A stretch of DNA of 64,000 bases from NCBI GenBank assembly GCA_026874595.1, contig CM049322.1, positions 45,627,340-45,691,339 on the forward strand, in the 5' to 3' direction. This document shows, piece after piece, positions 14,001-26,079 of the stretch (within the stretch, counting starts at the first letter, position 1; each line of letters begins with the position of its first letter). The stretch comes from Sipunculus nudus (Eukaryota > Annelida > Sipuncula > Golfingiida > Sipunculidae). Position numbers and translations under genes: made by a program. The notes below the pieces were generated by a model. It was not told the DNA's origin, ran no database searches, and saw only the letters and a program-made list of their open reading frames with translations.

Positions 14001-17000
14001 GCTTATTTCAAATTTGACATAAACATGGGACATAATGTATGATATTTTCAATTATGACCTAAGGAATATCACGATTCTATTGTTAGCAGAAAGTGATGCC
14101 CTTATTATTTTCTATGTCCTTTTTTGCAAATGCATGTCGTATCATGGACAGTTTTGCTGTTTTCCTAAGAACTTGACCTAAACCTTAATGCATGATATCA
14201 ACCCTTACTGGCCTGTATTACTAGATCTGTGTTTCAATCAAGTACCCCTTGTTGTTGATTGCGCAATTGGCTGTCCACCCGGGGCAATAAACCTGGAAGA
14301 CCTCTCACTTCGCTATCTCGATCTCATACCGAAGGTGCGATCAGTCATACCTCGGTATCACCATCGGGTTTGCCGAAAGTAAGTGGCTAAAATACGCCAA
14401 AATATTAAACTAGACATGCTTTTACAATTGTAAGGAATACTCCTACAAGGAATCAACTTCACACTAGAGCGGTTCATGAACTTATTTCACGGCAAATGAG
14501 GGGAGCCCTGGATTTTTTTTTTTTCACGCTCTCTACATCTTTCCTGCTTTTTAATAATCTAGGCACTGGCGAATTACAATGCTTTTCAATTTCATGCCAC
14601 TACTTAAATGAACTACTATTTGTCTGCGAAGAGTTTATTAATAAATTCAAGATATTTCTTACTGAAAATTGCTGATAAATACATGACAAGTATATATATA
14701 GGCACTGGGGAATCAGAAAATATGACAAGTATAGCCGTCTTAGTCATTGAAAGTTTTAATAACTGATGCGCACGAAATAATAAGTCGTGCAAACGAAATA
14801 ACAAGTCGTGTGCAGGAATTAATAAGCCGGGCGCGTAATATAATAAGTCGTGCGCACAAAATAATTAGTCGTTCGCACGAAATTTTGAGTCGTCTGCACG
14901 AGATATTTTTCCCAATCGTTGCTCCGTAGATAATCCACCAGGCCAGAAAATTTTTCTTTTGCCCTTGATCTTCAAACTATACATGATTCATCTGTCACTG
15001 CTGAATCTTGCCCGAATAAAATATTAATTTTAAATAAATTATAAACGTAAATTATACAATTTAAGAAAACCTGGTCTTTTGCATAACTAACTTTTACGTA
15101 TTAATTTCGGTATTTTAATTATAAAGTATTAAATTTGTGAACCTGATTATAGTATAATCTTGATTGTAGCTTTCATTATGGCCCCGCTTAAAAAACAGTG
15201 CCCAAAGTCATCACCTTATTTCTTCTAAACATGAATAATCCTAATTTTATGAAAGCAACTTCAATATCATGATAGGTTCTTTCATGAAGCAAGTGTTTTT
15301 TGCAGTATTTGAAAAAAAAAGCACATACATTAGAACCTCGAATATCCGATTGATTTGGGGACATAAAATTTGTTTGGATATTTGAGGTTACGGATACGCA
15401 TATGAAGTTAAAGCAGCTGTATATATTTCTGTCAACCATACCAGAAGGGAGTTGTTCAAATTTTGCTGTTTGATTGAAAGATTAAAGATGATACACCAGA
15501 TGCCAAAGACCCGACGGAGAAAGGTATACAAACCTAAAAGTAAAACATGCTTTGTCTATATTATATATTTTAAAGTAATACAATTAATTCCTATTTGCTT
15601 TGTTTATTTATTTTTTTTTATTTACAAATCATAATTTTTTTATAATAATTCTATTTTTCTCTTCATTCATCAATGTATATATCAAAGCTAGGATTGGCTA
15701 CTCTTGACCAGTTGGTAATGATAGCGGATGGCTTTGAGGATTTTCTGTTATTCAAATACTTGTATCTGTGTTATCTCCTACTTGCAAGAGCAGTTTCCTC
15801 ATTCTTGAGGTATTGTTTATTTGCTGTCTCCCTTTGACAAAGAGGTATCTTAAAAAAATAAACCTGAAATTTTCAGCAAAAGAAATGTTTTCATTAATGT
15901 TTTGATGATGAATGCTTCCCATTCACAAACAGGTATCTAGCTTCTAGCCGAAAGTTGACAGGCCAGAAAAAGAACAATTCTGGAACAAAATATGCAATGC
16001 AGATGAAGACGGTATGTTATTTAATGTAGTGTTAAACTAAACTTGCAATTTAGTGTCTGCTCCTGTGAGTCTTTATTATCCACTTGTGCTCATTATTCTT
16101 CTTTTTCAGTAGAATAGAAATAACGTTATCAACTCCAAGTGTTTATTCCAATTTCAAACATGCAGCAAAGTATAATATAAAAATCAATTATATAGGTATC
16201 CACTTTATATAAAATGTATATTCACAGCCTTCCACGAAAATTGATTGTGAGAACACTTTTAGCATGGGAAAATGAGGTAAAACTTGTTTTATTTTTTTCC
16301 GTAAATCACTAATTGATAAATTTATAAAACACATTTTGGACTATATGAAAGATACAGGAGGGTCTCATAATTACATTTAAAAGTGTCATAACACAACTAT
16401 GTTGCTGTAATATACATGTGAAAATTCCCACTCAGATTGCGTGAAACCAAAAATAAAAGTTGATAAAGGAAGGAATTTAAGTTGAGCTGAAGTAAAGTAA
16501 GGCAGGGCCTTTCATATGTACAAGTTCGGTCCCCTTGATCAATAAGACAAAAGACCATCAGACAAACTTTGTTTTAAGATTAATCACTAACAAACCAGCT
16601 AACATATAATAATATGTCGTGTTTGTTTGATGTAAGGAGCATTTAATATCATTCATATTGATATCAGGCACACAAATATTTAATTCCCTTTATTAGTAAA
16701 TAATAGTTGCTCTAAAATTAGATCCGTTGTAAAAGGCTTTTATGTGGTCATACCATGTTTATCTGCAAAACAATCATAGAGAATATAAACTTTAAACTTG
16801 GAGTTATCCTAGAAATTGTCATATGAGTTAAATATCAGTAATATTTTAGCAAAGCACCCAAGAAACTTGCATATTGATCTGACCAGCTTGAGAAAACTGT
16901 GGACACTACATGGTACAGGGAAGTAGGCCCACCACTGTTACAGATATGTTTGAAGTAAATTTTTATTCACATATGAATTTAAACATACAAATAAACACTT

Positions 17001-17596
17001 TGCAGTTCTACATAATTGACAAATCCCCTTTACTGACATTATCTAATTCTTTTCACATCCAAATCATTTTACAAGCAACACCAAATTACATTACACAATG
17101 ACAAGTGTTTAAGACTTCAAACAAATACTCGACATTTAGGCTCAGCAAACAAAACTTCTGCATTCTGATGAGTACACCCCTCCGCCATTCACTTATTTGA
17201 CCCGTATCCACACGTGCATTCATAAATGTACAATTTCAAATATTCTATGATGACGTTCCTGGATCCGGATTATGTGCTGATTAAGTCGAATCGATTCATC
17301 GTTGGCTCATTTTCCGAAGATCCCTGAATATTTTAACTGATTCCGTTCATGACTGCGAGATTAATGTTATGAACAAATAAAAGACAAACATACAAACACA
17401 ACAAACACACGAACGGGGATGAATGCATACCCTCCTGGCTGAGGCAGTACTATTAAGGCAGTAGTATTAGTATTCTCAAAAGCCAATTGTAGACTTACCC
17501 TAGCAAAAGCAACGTCATCTCTGAATGGCTGGTCCTTATCAAACACTGCCCAGCGCTTTGAACAGCAGTTATCATGACAATTAGAACCCGTATCAT
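1237..17596 (-). CDS. Gene A: two-domain lipocalin, exons 1-9 (3' end outside window)
   Basis: Diverged paralogue of gene B on the same strand. Exons: 17499-17596, 11770-11885, 11146-11243, 10379-10600, 7027-7053, 5567-5622, 3547-3674, 2379-2470, 1237-1452. All splice phases equal those of gene B. Domain 1 has GRWY in exon 2, domain 2 has GRWY in exon 7 and FDTDLTNY in exon 9 (Tyr replaced by Leu in the TDY motif). Exon 1 carries a 1-base deletion after the signal peptide, so the frame from the natural start is broken; every other exon is open. No match to gene B exons 10-11 was found below 1237, so the end of the gene probably lies before base 1. The role is expected to equal that of gene B: a secreted or tethered carrier of small hydrophobic ligands. 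Confidence 0.8.
2379..2470 (-). CDS. Gene A exon 8: middle strands of domain 2
   Basis: 92 nt, phase 2 to 1, acceptor tttcag|C, donor AACG|GTATCA. Encodes QGQECQQLGPATLDISETTG and a polar end. The frame chosen is the one conserved with gene B, and it is open. Confidence 0.75.
3547..3674 (-). CDS. Gene A exon 7: GRWY strand of domain 2, acceptor inside (TA)n
   Basis: 128 nt, phase 0 to 2, donor GGC|GTGAGT. Encodes VFGRWYLRVMYLPDG and ends ITYYV. The acceptor AG is the edge of a 66-base (TA)n tract, so no pyrimidine tract precedes the exon; gene B has an ordinary acceptor here. Confidence 0.83.
3676..3741. repeat. (TA)n microsatellite forming the acceptor of gene A exon 7
   Basis: About 33 TA units directly against the exon on its 5' side in the minus-strand sense. 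Confidence 0.9.
5028..5515 (+). repeat. Interspersed ~500-bp repeat, plus orientation copy 1
   Basis: Blocks AGGCCAGAAAACATGGATAT, CTTGCAATGGCGGTTTTGCAAC and the CCAGAATTACCC end are shared with 39281-39800 and, reversed, with 47640-48030 and 60410-60780. Interrupted by (TA)n at 5408-5477. No protein recognised. Confidence 0.65.
5408..5477. repeat. (TA)n microsatellite
   Basis: About 35 units in intron 6 of gene A, inside the ~500-bp repeat copy. Confidence 0.9.
5567..5622 (-). CDS. Gene A exon 6: start of domain 2
   Basis: 56 nt, phase 1 to 0, acceptor ttacag|CG, donor GGG|GTAAGA. Encodes DACNMKFIPYFNTYDRMG, the N-terminal segment before the second GRWY. This copy is intact and shows that the gene B copy lacks one base. 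A (TA)n tract begins about 90 bases past the donor. Confidence 0.8.
6110..6957. mobile_element. Possible inverted-repeat element with AGGGGCGTAGC ends
   Basis: TTAGGGGCGTAGC at the left and GCTACGCCCCTGA at the right are reverse complements over about 12 bases. Poly-G and poly-C tracts lie inside near each end. No ORF or target-site duplication found. Located in intron 5 of gene A. Confidence 0.4.
7027..7053 (-). CDS. Gene A exon 5: 27-bp microexon
   Basis: 27 nt, phase 1 to 1, acceptor acgcag|AC, donor AACG|GTAAGT. Encodes CLEDQVPN, against CMEDKVPN in gene B. Confidence 0.77.
7748..7766. repeat. Long G homopolymer
   Basis: About 19 G. Similar G/C runs occur at 960-974, 2024-2040, 6170-6182, 6896-6945, 18832-18864 and 54061-54076. 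Such tracts are error-prone in assemblies. Confidence 0.85.
9833..10008. repeat. Interspersed repeat with GTCGTAATTT and CAGTAGAACCCCGC ends
   Basis: CACAATTACGACC ... GTCGTAATTTGAG ... GGGACCA ... GGTCGCAATTGC ... GGCGGGGTTCTACTG. The same ordered blocks occur at 48608-48890 and 61363-61540. The right end resembles pogo-type termini. Confidence 0.5.
10379..10600 (-). CDS. Gene A exon 4: second half of domain 1
   Basis: 222 nt, phase 1 to 1, acceptor tttgcag|TT, donor AATA|GTACGT. Encodes [19 protein letters not shown] and the helix-like stretch with LRESLCIPSV. Clearly conserved with 45773-45994; most differences are conservative, which argues for past selection on protein. Confidence 0.87.
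10983..11083. repeat. (TA)n microsatellite, interrupted
   Basis: About 100 bases with short TG and GAA interruptions, in intron 3 of gene A. Confidence 0.9.
11146..11243 (-). CDS. Gene A exon 3: middle strands of domain 1
   Basis: 98 nt, phase 2 to 1, acceptor cttcag|G, donor TTGA|GTGAGT. Encodes [16 protein letters not shown] followed by an acidic end. A large (TA)n block (10983-11083) lies 63 bases past its donor. Confidence 0.8.
11770..11885 (-). CDS. Gene A exon 2: GRWY strand of domain 1
   Basis: 116 nt, phase 0 to 2, acceptor ttttag|TGT, donor CT|GTAGGT. Encodes CIGRWYSVERM and ends LNVTDL. Same length and frame as exons 2B and 2C. Confidence 0.83.
12650..14200 (+). repeat. Diverged long repeat family, copy 1
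   Basis: Shares ordered blocks with 21.6-25k and 26.1-27.6k, for example TGACCTTGAACCTAAATTGAC, GAACGATTTTTATCAA, AAATGGCCATAATT, and GACCTAAGGAATATCA. No coding frame common to copies. Lies in intron 1 of gene A. Probably a non-autonomous or fully decayed element. Confidence 0.6.
14756..14910 (+). repeat. 21-bp minisatellite, unit AATAAGTCGTGCGCACGAAAT-like
   Basis: Seven imperfect 21-bp units. Because the period is a multiple of 3, one frame reads a 7-residue repeat (AHEIISR, ANEITSR and similar), which I take to be a by-product. The core TCGTGCGCACGA is a 12-bp palindrome. Confidence 0.7.
17499..17596 (-). pseudogene. Gene A exon 1: signal peptide exon with 1-base deletion
   Basis: 98 nt: two codons shorter than gene B in the signal peptide and one base short after QCLI (GATAAGG against GATTAAGG). 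Starts MIRVLIVMITAVQSAGQC. After the lesion the frame that joins exon 2 reads KDQPFRDDVAFAR, ending AGG|GTAAGT. That downstream frame is open far upstream, but without a signal peptide. So either this is a real lesion or a T was lost in assembly. Confidence 0.72.
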
Positions 17597-17599
17597 CCT

Positions 17600-18538
17600 G
17601 GTTACATAAATTTAATAGAATCGAATAAATAGTGGCGCTTGGTATCCTCCTGAAGTTTGCTTTTCCTCCTTTGCTAAGTGTTACGTCACTTTTGGTCCTC
17701 TTAAAGAAATAATGAATGATAGTTCCTTTAAACAACTAGACAACCAGATCGCATACGCATGGTCGGATCTAAATAAAAGGCCTGCGTGGTCTTTCTCATT
17801 TTATGAGCGGGGCCGAATTAACAAGTTGTACATGCCGCATACACAAAATGCCAGACCGTATATCTATTTCATCTGAATGAGTCATAAACAGCTGGTCCCG
17901 AGGTACAGTTGCGTGTGTAAACAACTGATTACTTGAGGCCGACGCACGTTCCCTTCACACACGTGTATTATTTTGCCAGTGGAACACCTTTGGCCCAGGG
18001 AGAATTAGTTATTGGATTATTATAGATCTCAGGCGTTTCGTGATAGCTTCGTATGCTCGTAAACCTTTGCCCAACCAGATTAATCTGTTTTAAGTTAAAC
18101 AGATGGCCCTATGAATGAATTTTGTTGAACCTTGCAAATCTTGTTATGAACAAGGTAAAAAAAAGGAATATAAAGCTAATTTAAAGCAATGGCAACTGCA
18201 AGAGCATAATTATATACGTGTATTCTTTTATCCTTTTTTGTCCCCTTAGTAACAGTAAAGGGTAATTTGTGTTATTAATTTATAATTGGAGTCATTTGTC
18301 AAGCATTTGAATCATTGTCACCTGCTTAGTTTCTTAATGTCTGTTTAAACTCTATGCTCAATGCGTATCAGTGTATAATAAAAAACATAAATTCATAAAA
18401 CAACTTAAAAAACATAATTTCTATAAATTAAATGCAATCAATAAAAAGTCATACATATGTATGTATATATATAAATATATCATAGTATGATAAAAACAGT
18501 TTCTTTCATTAAATGCAATCAATAAAAAGGCAGATATA

Positions 18539-18583
<45 letters not shown>

Positions 18584-21500
18584 GTATCAAAGTTTGATAA
18601 AAACAGTTTCTATCAATTAAATACAATCAATGCAAAGGCATATGCATATATATATATATATATATACAAGTTAAATCGTCCACCAACAATGACCTGAAGA
18701 AGTAAAATATGGAGGGGGTGGGCAGGGAAGCATAGTAAACAAAGAGTCATCCAGCTACAGCTCCATCTCACCACTGAACGGTAAACAAAGACCTAGAACA
18801 TTACTATGTATATCTAGTGTGTGTTTGTCTGGGGGGGGGGTCAGCCCAACCCCCCCCCCCCCCCTCCCCCATCAAACTTTGCCTAAATTTGAGAACTTTT
18901 TCAGACATTAAATTTGTGAACATTTTATAACGAAAAATATCGTCAACTAAAGACATTCTGTTGCGAACAAGGGTCAACGATTCGGCTTTTATCTTGACCT
19001 AACAAGTCCTAATGAATTTAATCGACCAATATATCAGGTAAATTTCTCTACAATGCTTAACTCAAAAAACATAAAGCATGTCTTTCAGAATTTACTCGAT
19101 CAATATTTCAGGTATATTTCTTTACAGGGAAAAAAACATATAGCAATCGATTGATAAGCGATCTTGAGTCGTTATATATCTTGCAGCTATCAAACTTGTT
19201 TTTGAAATGAAAATATATTTATAGAAAAAGCGTAAAAAGTAGAGAGACAAACAGGCACACAGACATAGATATAGAGAGAGACAAAGAGAGAAAGAGAGAG
19301 GGACAGAGTGAGACAGAATAACAGAGACAAAGGGTTAGACACCCTAGCTGGTTTAAACTAAATCAGATTTTTTTTTAGATTATTTAAATCAAGTTAAAAA
19401 CTTAAAGACTGGACCAATTTATGGAAATCTAAATTTTAATTTAGTGTTAAATATATTTATATACAACAATTCAAAGCCAATTTTTCTGGATGATCAAGAA
19501 GACTTTAAGTTAATCTTATTCAAAGTTACATAAGAAACAACTGTTTTGAAGGAGAAATCTGAAATCATGGGGGTATTCTTGAATCGATCCATATTATCCC
19601 CCGATAATCTGAAGCGGAGGTTATCTGAAGCGTCGGTAATCTTAATCGCTGCACCGGTCCTTACGGAAGATAGTCCTGATCCGGAATCAAGATTCTATTA
19701 AAAACCCATTGAAATACATTATACGTTATTTTATAGTCCCCGTCTAGATGACAGGAGGATGCCCAAAAGTAATTAGCTGCGGAGCATTTTATCATAGAAA
19801 CCAGACACGTCAAGCAAGGATAGCCATTAGTTTGAACAGCTTGTCTGCTAACACTGCCATGTTGAAAATCTGAAAATATGCAAACAGTAAAATCTAAACA
19901 GGTAGTCGTAATGGCTCAAACCTTGGCATTGTCAGACAGATAAATTTGTATCTGCATAATGTACATTCTTCTTCTTTTGTCATGTAAATATTCGTATATC
20001 CTCTATGTGTACACTTTCATGACTGCATTTTTATAATTTGCCGATAAAATAAACCAAGCAAAGCCAATAAATACAGATTTTGCCGTATAATGTTAATGCG
20101 TTTGATTTACTCAAGGAAGGTCTTAATGGACACGCGGTATAGTTAAGACAGGCGGTCTTTCAAACTGTCACAATTGCTTATGAAAACATTTAAATTTTAC
20201 GCTTCCAAACTCGCCCAGGTCGAAGTCTCTGTTGTTTTGATAACCACCGTTTGTAATCGGCGAATACTGTGGCCGATTTTTTTTTTATCGCGAGCGTTTA
20301 TAACTAGCAATTCTTAAATAAGGAATTCTTAAATAAGGCAATTCTTAATAAGAATAATTAGCAATTCTTAAATAAGGATATTTAATAAACATAATAATAT
20401 ACCGAAAAAATTAAACATTCATGAAAACAACTCATCGCCACGGATGAACAGTACTTATAAATTGTCTGTATACTTAACGGCGATTAAGATGATTATTATA
20501 AATAATATTAGGTCTTTTTTGTTACTTTTTATTGAAAGATAAATATCATAAATATACATCTGACGCTTCAGGCATATGATAAACTAAGACCGTTATGAAA
20601 AAAAATTGTTCTTGTTTAATATTCCCTTGCATCTTCCTAATACTTTCACAGCACATTAACACAAATGATTATTATCCCTCTCTCGAAGAAATATTTGATC
20701 CACGAATCAATACTTTTTTGTGGTTAGAATCGTTACCTCGAAAATATATGAAGCTAACCGCATCATAGTTAAGACCATGTAAAGCACTCCTGCTTCACAC
20801 TCAGATCTGTCAGACACCGACCTGTCAATGTAACAGTGTGGTTTGGACTTGTAAATACTCAAATCACCGTTGAATCACGGTCTACTTCCACAACAAGACA
20901 ATGGCCTAAACTGTAACGTGACAGCATACATGGAGGTTGATTGACTCCGGTGTCCAAAACGTGCCATGGGTGGCAACAATTTTACACCTAAACTATACAT
21001 GATGCATCATCCGTAACAGTTTATGATTGTGTACTCTCGATGTAATGAGCGAGTCGTGACTAAACTTTAGTCGTTTTTAAATGTTTACGGGCAATGTTGA
21101 TGATTAAGATACCAAAAGAAATGCATAACACGCGAGAAGACCTTATTTTATTCCAACGAACCATGTAGTCTCAGTTTTTATTGGCCGTGTATGAACATGA
21201 TTAATTCCGTTCCTTTTTAGTATTCACCGTTCTGGATGCATACACTTTGATATACAGTCGTTTTGGATGATGACCATACATATGTTTTACAAACACTTGA
21301 TAATTAACTAGGACATTACTCAGAGAGCACAGACCTCCGCCGAGGCAGCTCATTTACCCCATATGGCATTGCAAGAATGTGTGATTACCACAGCAGGACA
21401 ATCACCGAACATTACAGCCTACTGACTCCTAGCACCATCTATTGGCAACAAATTTCACGCAGCTAATTACCTCGTATGTTACTGACAGATAATTGTACAG

Positions 21501-21630
21501 ATCACCCCAAAATTTAATCAATTGTTTCCTGTGTTGTTGCCAAGCTATTCAGAAAACAAATCATCAGAATCCATTATAAATTTTTGAGTTTCGATGTTAA
21601 CTAACAGACAAACAATAGGTCGAGCACTTG
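17600..21630. other. Upstream of gene A; no gene seen
   Basis: AT-rich. Contains three imperfect copies of a GATAAAAACAGTTTC...AAATGCAATCAATAAAAAG block with (TA)n between them (18.41-18.67k), G and C runs at 18832-18864, and short AATTCTTAAATAAGG repeats at 20.3k. The gene A promoter should lie near 17.6-18k but no core motif is convincing. Confidence 0.5.
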
Positions 21631-24600
21631 CCGGATGTTCAAATAAAACAGTCAGACAGAAAGAGTGACAGAAAGATAGGGGAACATGTGAAAAACAGTC
21701 ATTTGAAGATCAATTTGCTGGTTGGGTAAAAACATTTTTATTTACCTTTGGCAGACCAAAAAAAAAAAAAAACAAGGCGGCAGCAAAATTGACAGCTACA
21801 GACGAGCAGACAGACATACTGACATAATGTTACAACCTAGATGCAATTGGCCAGATCTTATAATGGGGAATTCAAAGACGAAGAAAATAAGCAAAAGTTT
21901 GCGTAGATAGTACAATATTTAAAAATTGACCTTGACATTTGACCTGTAGATTAGCTAAATTTAATCTGATCCAATGTTACATTATAAAAAGAAATCTTTA
22001 CCTCTCTAGGTTTAAAAGTGATTACATTTTAATTTTGAATATTATAAATTTTCTCATTATTACTCATATTTTTTTTTCCTGCATACATGAAAAATATCCC
22101 TTTTCACAAGATCAAGTTTTACAACAACCTTTATGTGGAAACAAGTTCATTTTGATTAGAAATAAATAATTATTTTTCAAAAGGTTGTTTAAGGCAGGAT
22201 TTCAGTTTATTTCACACACAGAAGATGCAAATGGAAACATCATAAAAAAGGAGGAGGTTATAAATAAGGAATATGGATTGATTCAAATTGATCATTTGAA
22301 ACTTAGCAAATATATCACGCTATTCTTAAGGAGAGGCTAAATATAATTAAAGAAATACACAAACCTACTAAGAAAGAACGTGTAGATTTTCTGAAAGTAA
22401 ATTCAAAACAATATATATGAGTTTGACTTAAAAGAATTTTGTATTATCATCTGCATTTCTCTGGTGGAAATAAAAATTTTAATATTGATAAAAATTTAGA
22501 TAACATTGATAATAATAAAAAGATTGTTGCATTAGTGTAAAGTGTGAATTGTCTTTGTATGTGTGTGTTATATGACACCGTTGGTGAAAAGACGTAGGTA
22601 GTAATTTTACTGTTGTATTTGTATCGTCGACAAATAACCATAGATGTAAATGATGATACACGAAATAAAATAATAATATCTCTGAGCGATCTGTTGAAAA
22701 AGAAAATCTCCAAAAAAGTGCGTAACCAGGATTAAAGGTAAAGGATAGGGTTTTCATAGCCTGATATAACCGACGATGTCAGTCTCATCCTGGTCTTTCA
22801 GACCTCTTCATTCATGTAGCTTTTCTCGGCTCCCTTGTGAGCATACAACCCAAGCTGCCGTAACATCAGATTGATGCAGCTACACATCAGAGGGAAGGCC
22901 AATGGAATTATAAATACAATAAGTTAAAGTTTACGCGGCTACGATAAATGTAGACAAAGATATGAAAAAAATTGTATTTTGATAACCTTGACTTTTGACC
23001 TTTTGAACCGTGAAGACCTCAGACACTAGGGGTTATTTCAAAAGTATAACATTCAGGAAGATTGCTAAATTTCTGGCCTGTGGGGTGCAATTTGTCAGAC
23101 GAAAGAACAAGCACGGTGGCCAATTTGACGAAAATTGACAAACAGACTGACATAATGACACAGTGACCTACTGAGAGAACAATTGACTAGACCATCTCAT
23201 GGAGTAAACAAAAGGCACAGAATGAGCTATGGTTTATTTAACTAGGCTTCTTTGAAGAATTTTGAAAAATTAAAATGTCGACCTAATTTTGATGACCTTG
23301 ACCTTGAGACTAAATTGACAAAATAATATAGGCCTACCGGATATTTTATTTTCAATCAACTGTGTGAGTTCAGAAGGATTGCTACAGAATTGTGGCAAAT
23401 AGAATGCGCACAAATAGTCCAGGCAATGAACGATTTTTATCAATAGAGATTAGAAGAGATTAGAATAATGTTATTAAAGTTTTTTTTTACCTAAAATGGA
23501 TTAATTTAGTTTCTGAGTGCACAAAAAAAAACATGGCAAAGTGTCATTTCCATTGCAAATGCAAGATGGTCCCATAATAAGTTGTGAAATATTTAAATGG
23601 CCATAATTACATAATTAAACGACAGAAAAACATTTAAGGTATCATTATCTTACTAATAGTAGGATGCCCGTTCCTCTGATTATACTTTTGAGGTAAAAAA
23701 GGTATATATAACGCATAAGGTCAAGATTAAATTTGGCAGTATAAAAGCCAAACTCGCTATAATATGACTTTTTGAACCAAATGTTTTAGAAACCGATCTT
23801 AAGTATTATTTTCAATTGATAATGAGCTGCCAACGGCTAAGTCTGCAAGACGGCGTCATTCTCGGAAAAAGTTCCAAAAAGTTCTTCCAGATTGTTCTGA
23901 TGTATTTAAGTTACACACACCATGCTGACATCACAGGTTATAGTTTTAACCTATCATGATAACAGAAAACAGTCATTCTATATAACTACACTGAAGAAGC
24001 CTCCAAAAATGTCTAATTTATCTCCTTGTAAGTGGATGTGGTGCCCCTCAAAGACACAGTATGGAACACACTGAACTAAATTAAGACGGAGTAATCATTT
24101 CGTGAGGTCAAGATCTAACTACTCTTCCATGTAGTCACACAAAATTTCCGTTTTGATGTTATCATAAGCAGATTTTAACTACATCGAATTACCTGTGGTA
24201 TCAGAATAGTGTCTGTGTGATATAAATGCACCAGCAACCTCTGCAACCACAGATGCTGTCTTTTAGGTAGCAGAAATAAAGGTGATATACACTGTCGTGT
24301 AGATTAGGCATTCTGCATTTTCTTCTGCATGCTCTGAATGTTTAATCTGACCATATTTTCTGCAAAGCATATCACTGATACCTATCAGAAACTGCCATTA
24401 ACAATGATTCTCGGTTTTGACCCTGACAAGGTTAAAAATAAAAATGCTTGCATGAATGTAACAAAAACTGAGAGCAGGACATCCCTTGAAGAAGACATAG
24501 TTGAGGGTTCCCAACTTCACAGAATGTATAAGGACTATGCATATATATGGTACGATAGAGTCACATAAATCTGTAATTTAACATGCGCCTATAGAAGTTC

Positions 24601-25000
24601 GTTGCGTTTTCAACGACTGGGGTTTATCAAAACAGTCACAGTGAAAAGATATTAGGCCTACCTTCATCTCATTAGTGTCACATGCTTAAAAATAAATCAT
24701 ATCATAGCGCGTTTGACTTATTTCCCCTACCAAATTTGATATTATCCTGGAACATAATGCATGATATATAATCCAATTATGACCTAAGCAATATCAACCA
24801 ATGAGTGTGAAGTCTATTGTTAGCTGAAAATTATGCCCTTAATGTTTTTTGTATCATTTTTTGGCAAATTGACGTTAACTGTTTTCAAGAGAACTTGGCC
24901 TTCATCTTAATGCATGATACAGACCATTCCTAAGAACTATCACCACACGAAAGTCCATTCTTAAGTAAGATAGAAACAACAAGTTGAATGTTTTCTGGGT
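21630..25000 (+). repeat. Diverged long repeat family, copy 2 (longest)
   Basis: Begins with an AAACAGTCAGACAGA block and an ACAGTCATTTGAA block, continues through GAACGATTTTTATCAATAG, CTGAAGAAGCCTCC, TGTCTGTGTGATATAAATGCA and GACTATGCATATATATGG. It supplies the full order used to place the other copies. I see no protein in it. Confidence 0.6.
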
Positions 25001-26079
25001 CAATTTCTTTTTAAATCATGCTATATCATGGACAGTTTGCAGTTTTCCTAAGAACTTCACCTTGACCTTATTAATTTGAACCTTTCCTTGCCTGCCTCAA
25101 CACTTTCACCAAATAATTATGCATATTTAAAATTAAGACGAAATTGACCCTTTTGTATATGTTTTTAAGTCACTTTCCTGCAAAAATATGCTTTAAAATG
25201 GCGATTGTTACTATTTCTCAACCAAGTTTGACTTTGGCCTTATTGTTCGTTAGGTTAACGCAGAAATGGCACTTAAACTCTGTTTCTGTAAAAAGTTGGG
25301 GTGAAAAACTCCATCATAAAGAGTGTTGTTTTTTTTTCCAAATTTTACTTTGACCATGAACTTGATGCCTGCTATAAGCATTTTTGAACCTCAGAATTGC
25401 CATCAAATGCATGGGCATTTTTAAGGTTTGCTAGATATATCAACTTAAATGTATTTCTATGGCACTTCCTGCAAAAACATGTTATATCATTGCGATTGTT
25501 GTCAGTCGATTATGGCACATTTCAAATAAACATTTATTTCCTTATCACATTTCAGATATTTTACAATTAAACATAACATATTAGTTATAAGGTTTTATTT
25601 TTCCAGTGTACATTATAAACCAAGTTTAGCATAGATAATTCATAGTAATCTTATAAATGAAACCTAAGTCTGTTTTCGAAAATTCTAATTATAAACATAT
25701 TTTATTTTCAATATTATAAATGTTCTCTACTGAATAGCGGGGTCATCCCCTTTGTCAAAATTTTGGGGATGGATAAATATTCCAATCCCGCCCTCCCCCA
25801 TATTGACACCTCTGCGGGATCGAGGGGCATAGCTGAAGCTAGATCGAGGCTATCTATTTTTAACAGGCTCATTATCTACCTTATTTCAAATGCTCATGGT
25901 TATTGAACAATTGTAAAGTGTCATAAATCCTTTTAATACTAAGTTAATAAATTTGCCATTAAATAATACATTTCCAGGTTAAATAAATGTATTAACATCG
26001 ATATTTCCAGATGTATAATTAATTGTTCATCCCTGTTATCAATCGTTGTTTATTCCACCCAATGATACTGATGTCGACT

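Noticed and set aside
14747-14929. A frame with a regular 7-residue repeat resembling a coiled coil.
   Set aside because: It is the translation of a 21-bp minisatellite; no start context, splice sites or conserved partner.
17367-17735. A 122-codon frame over gene A exon 1 that would avoid the frameshift by starting upstream.
   Set aside because: It has no signal peptide and runs through the donor; the start matching gene B is the MIRVL Met.
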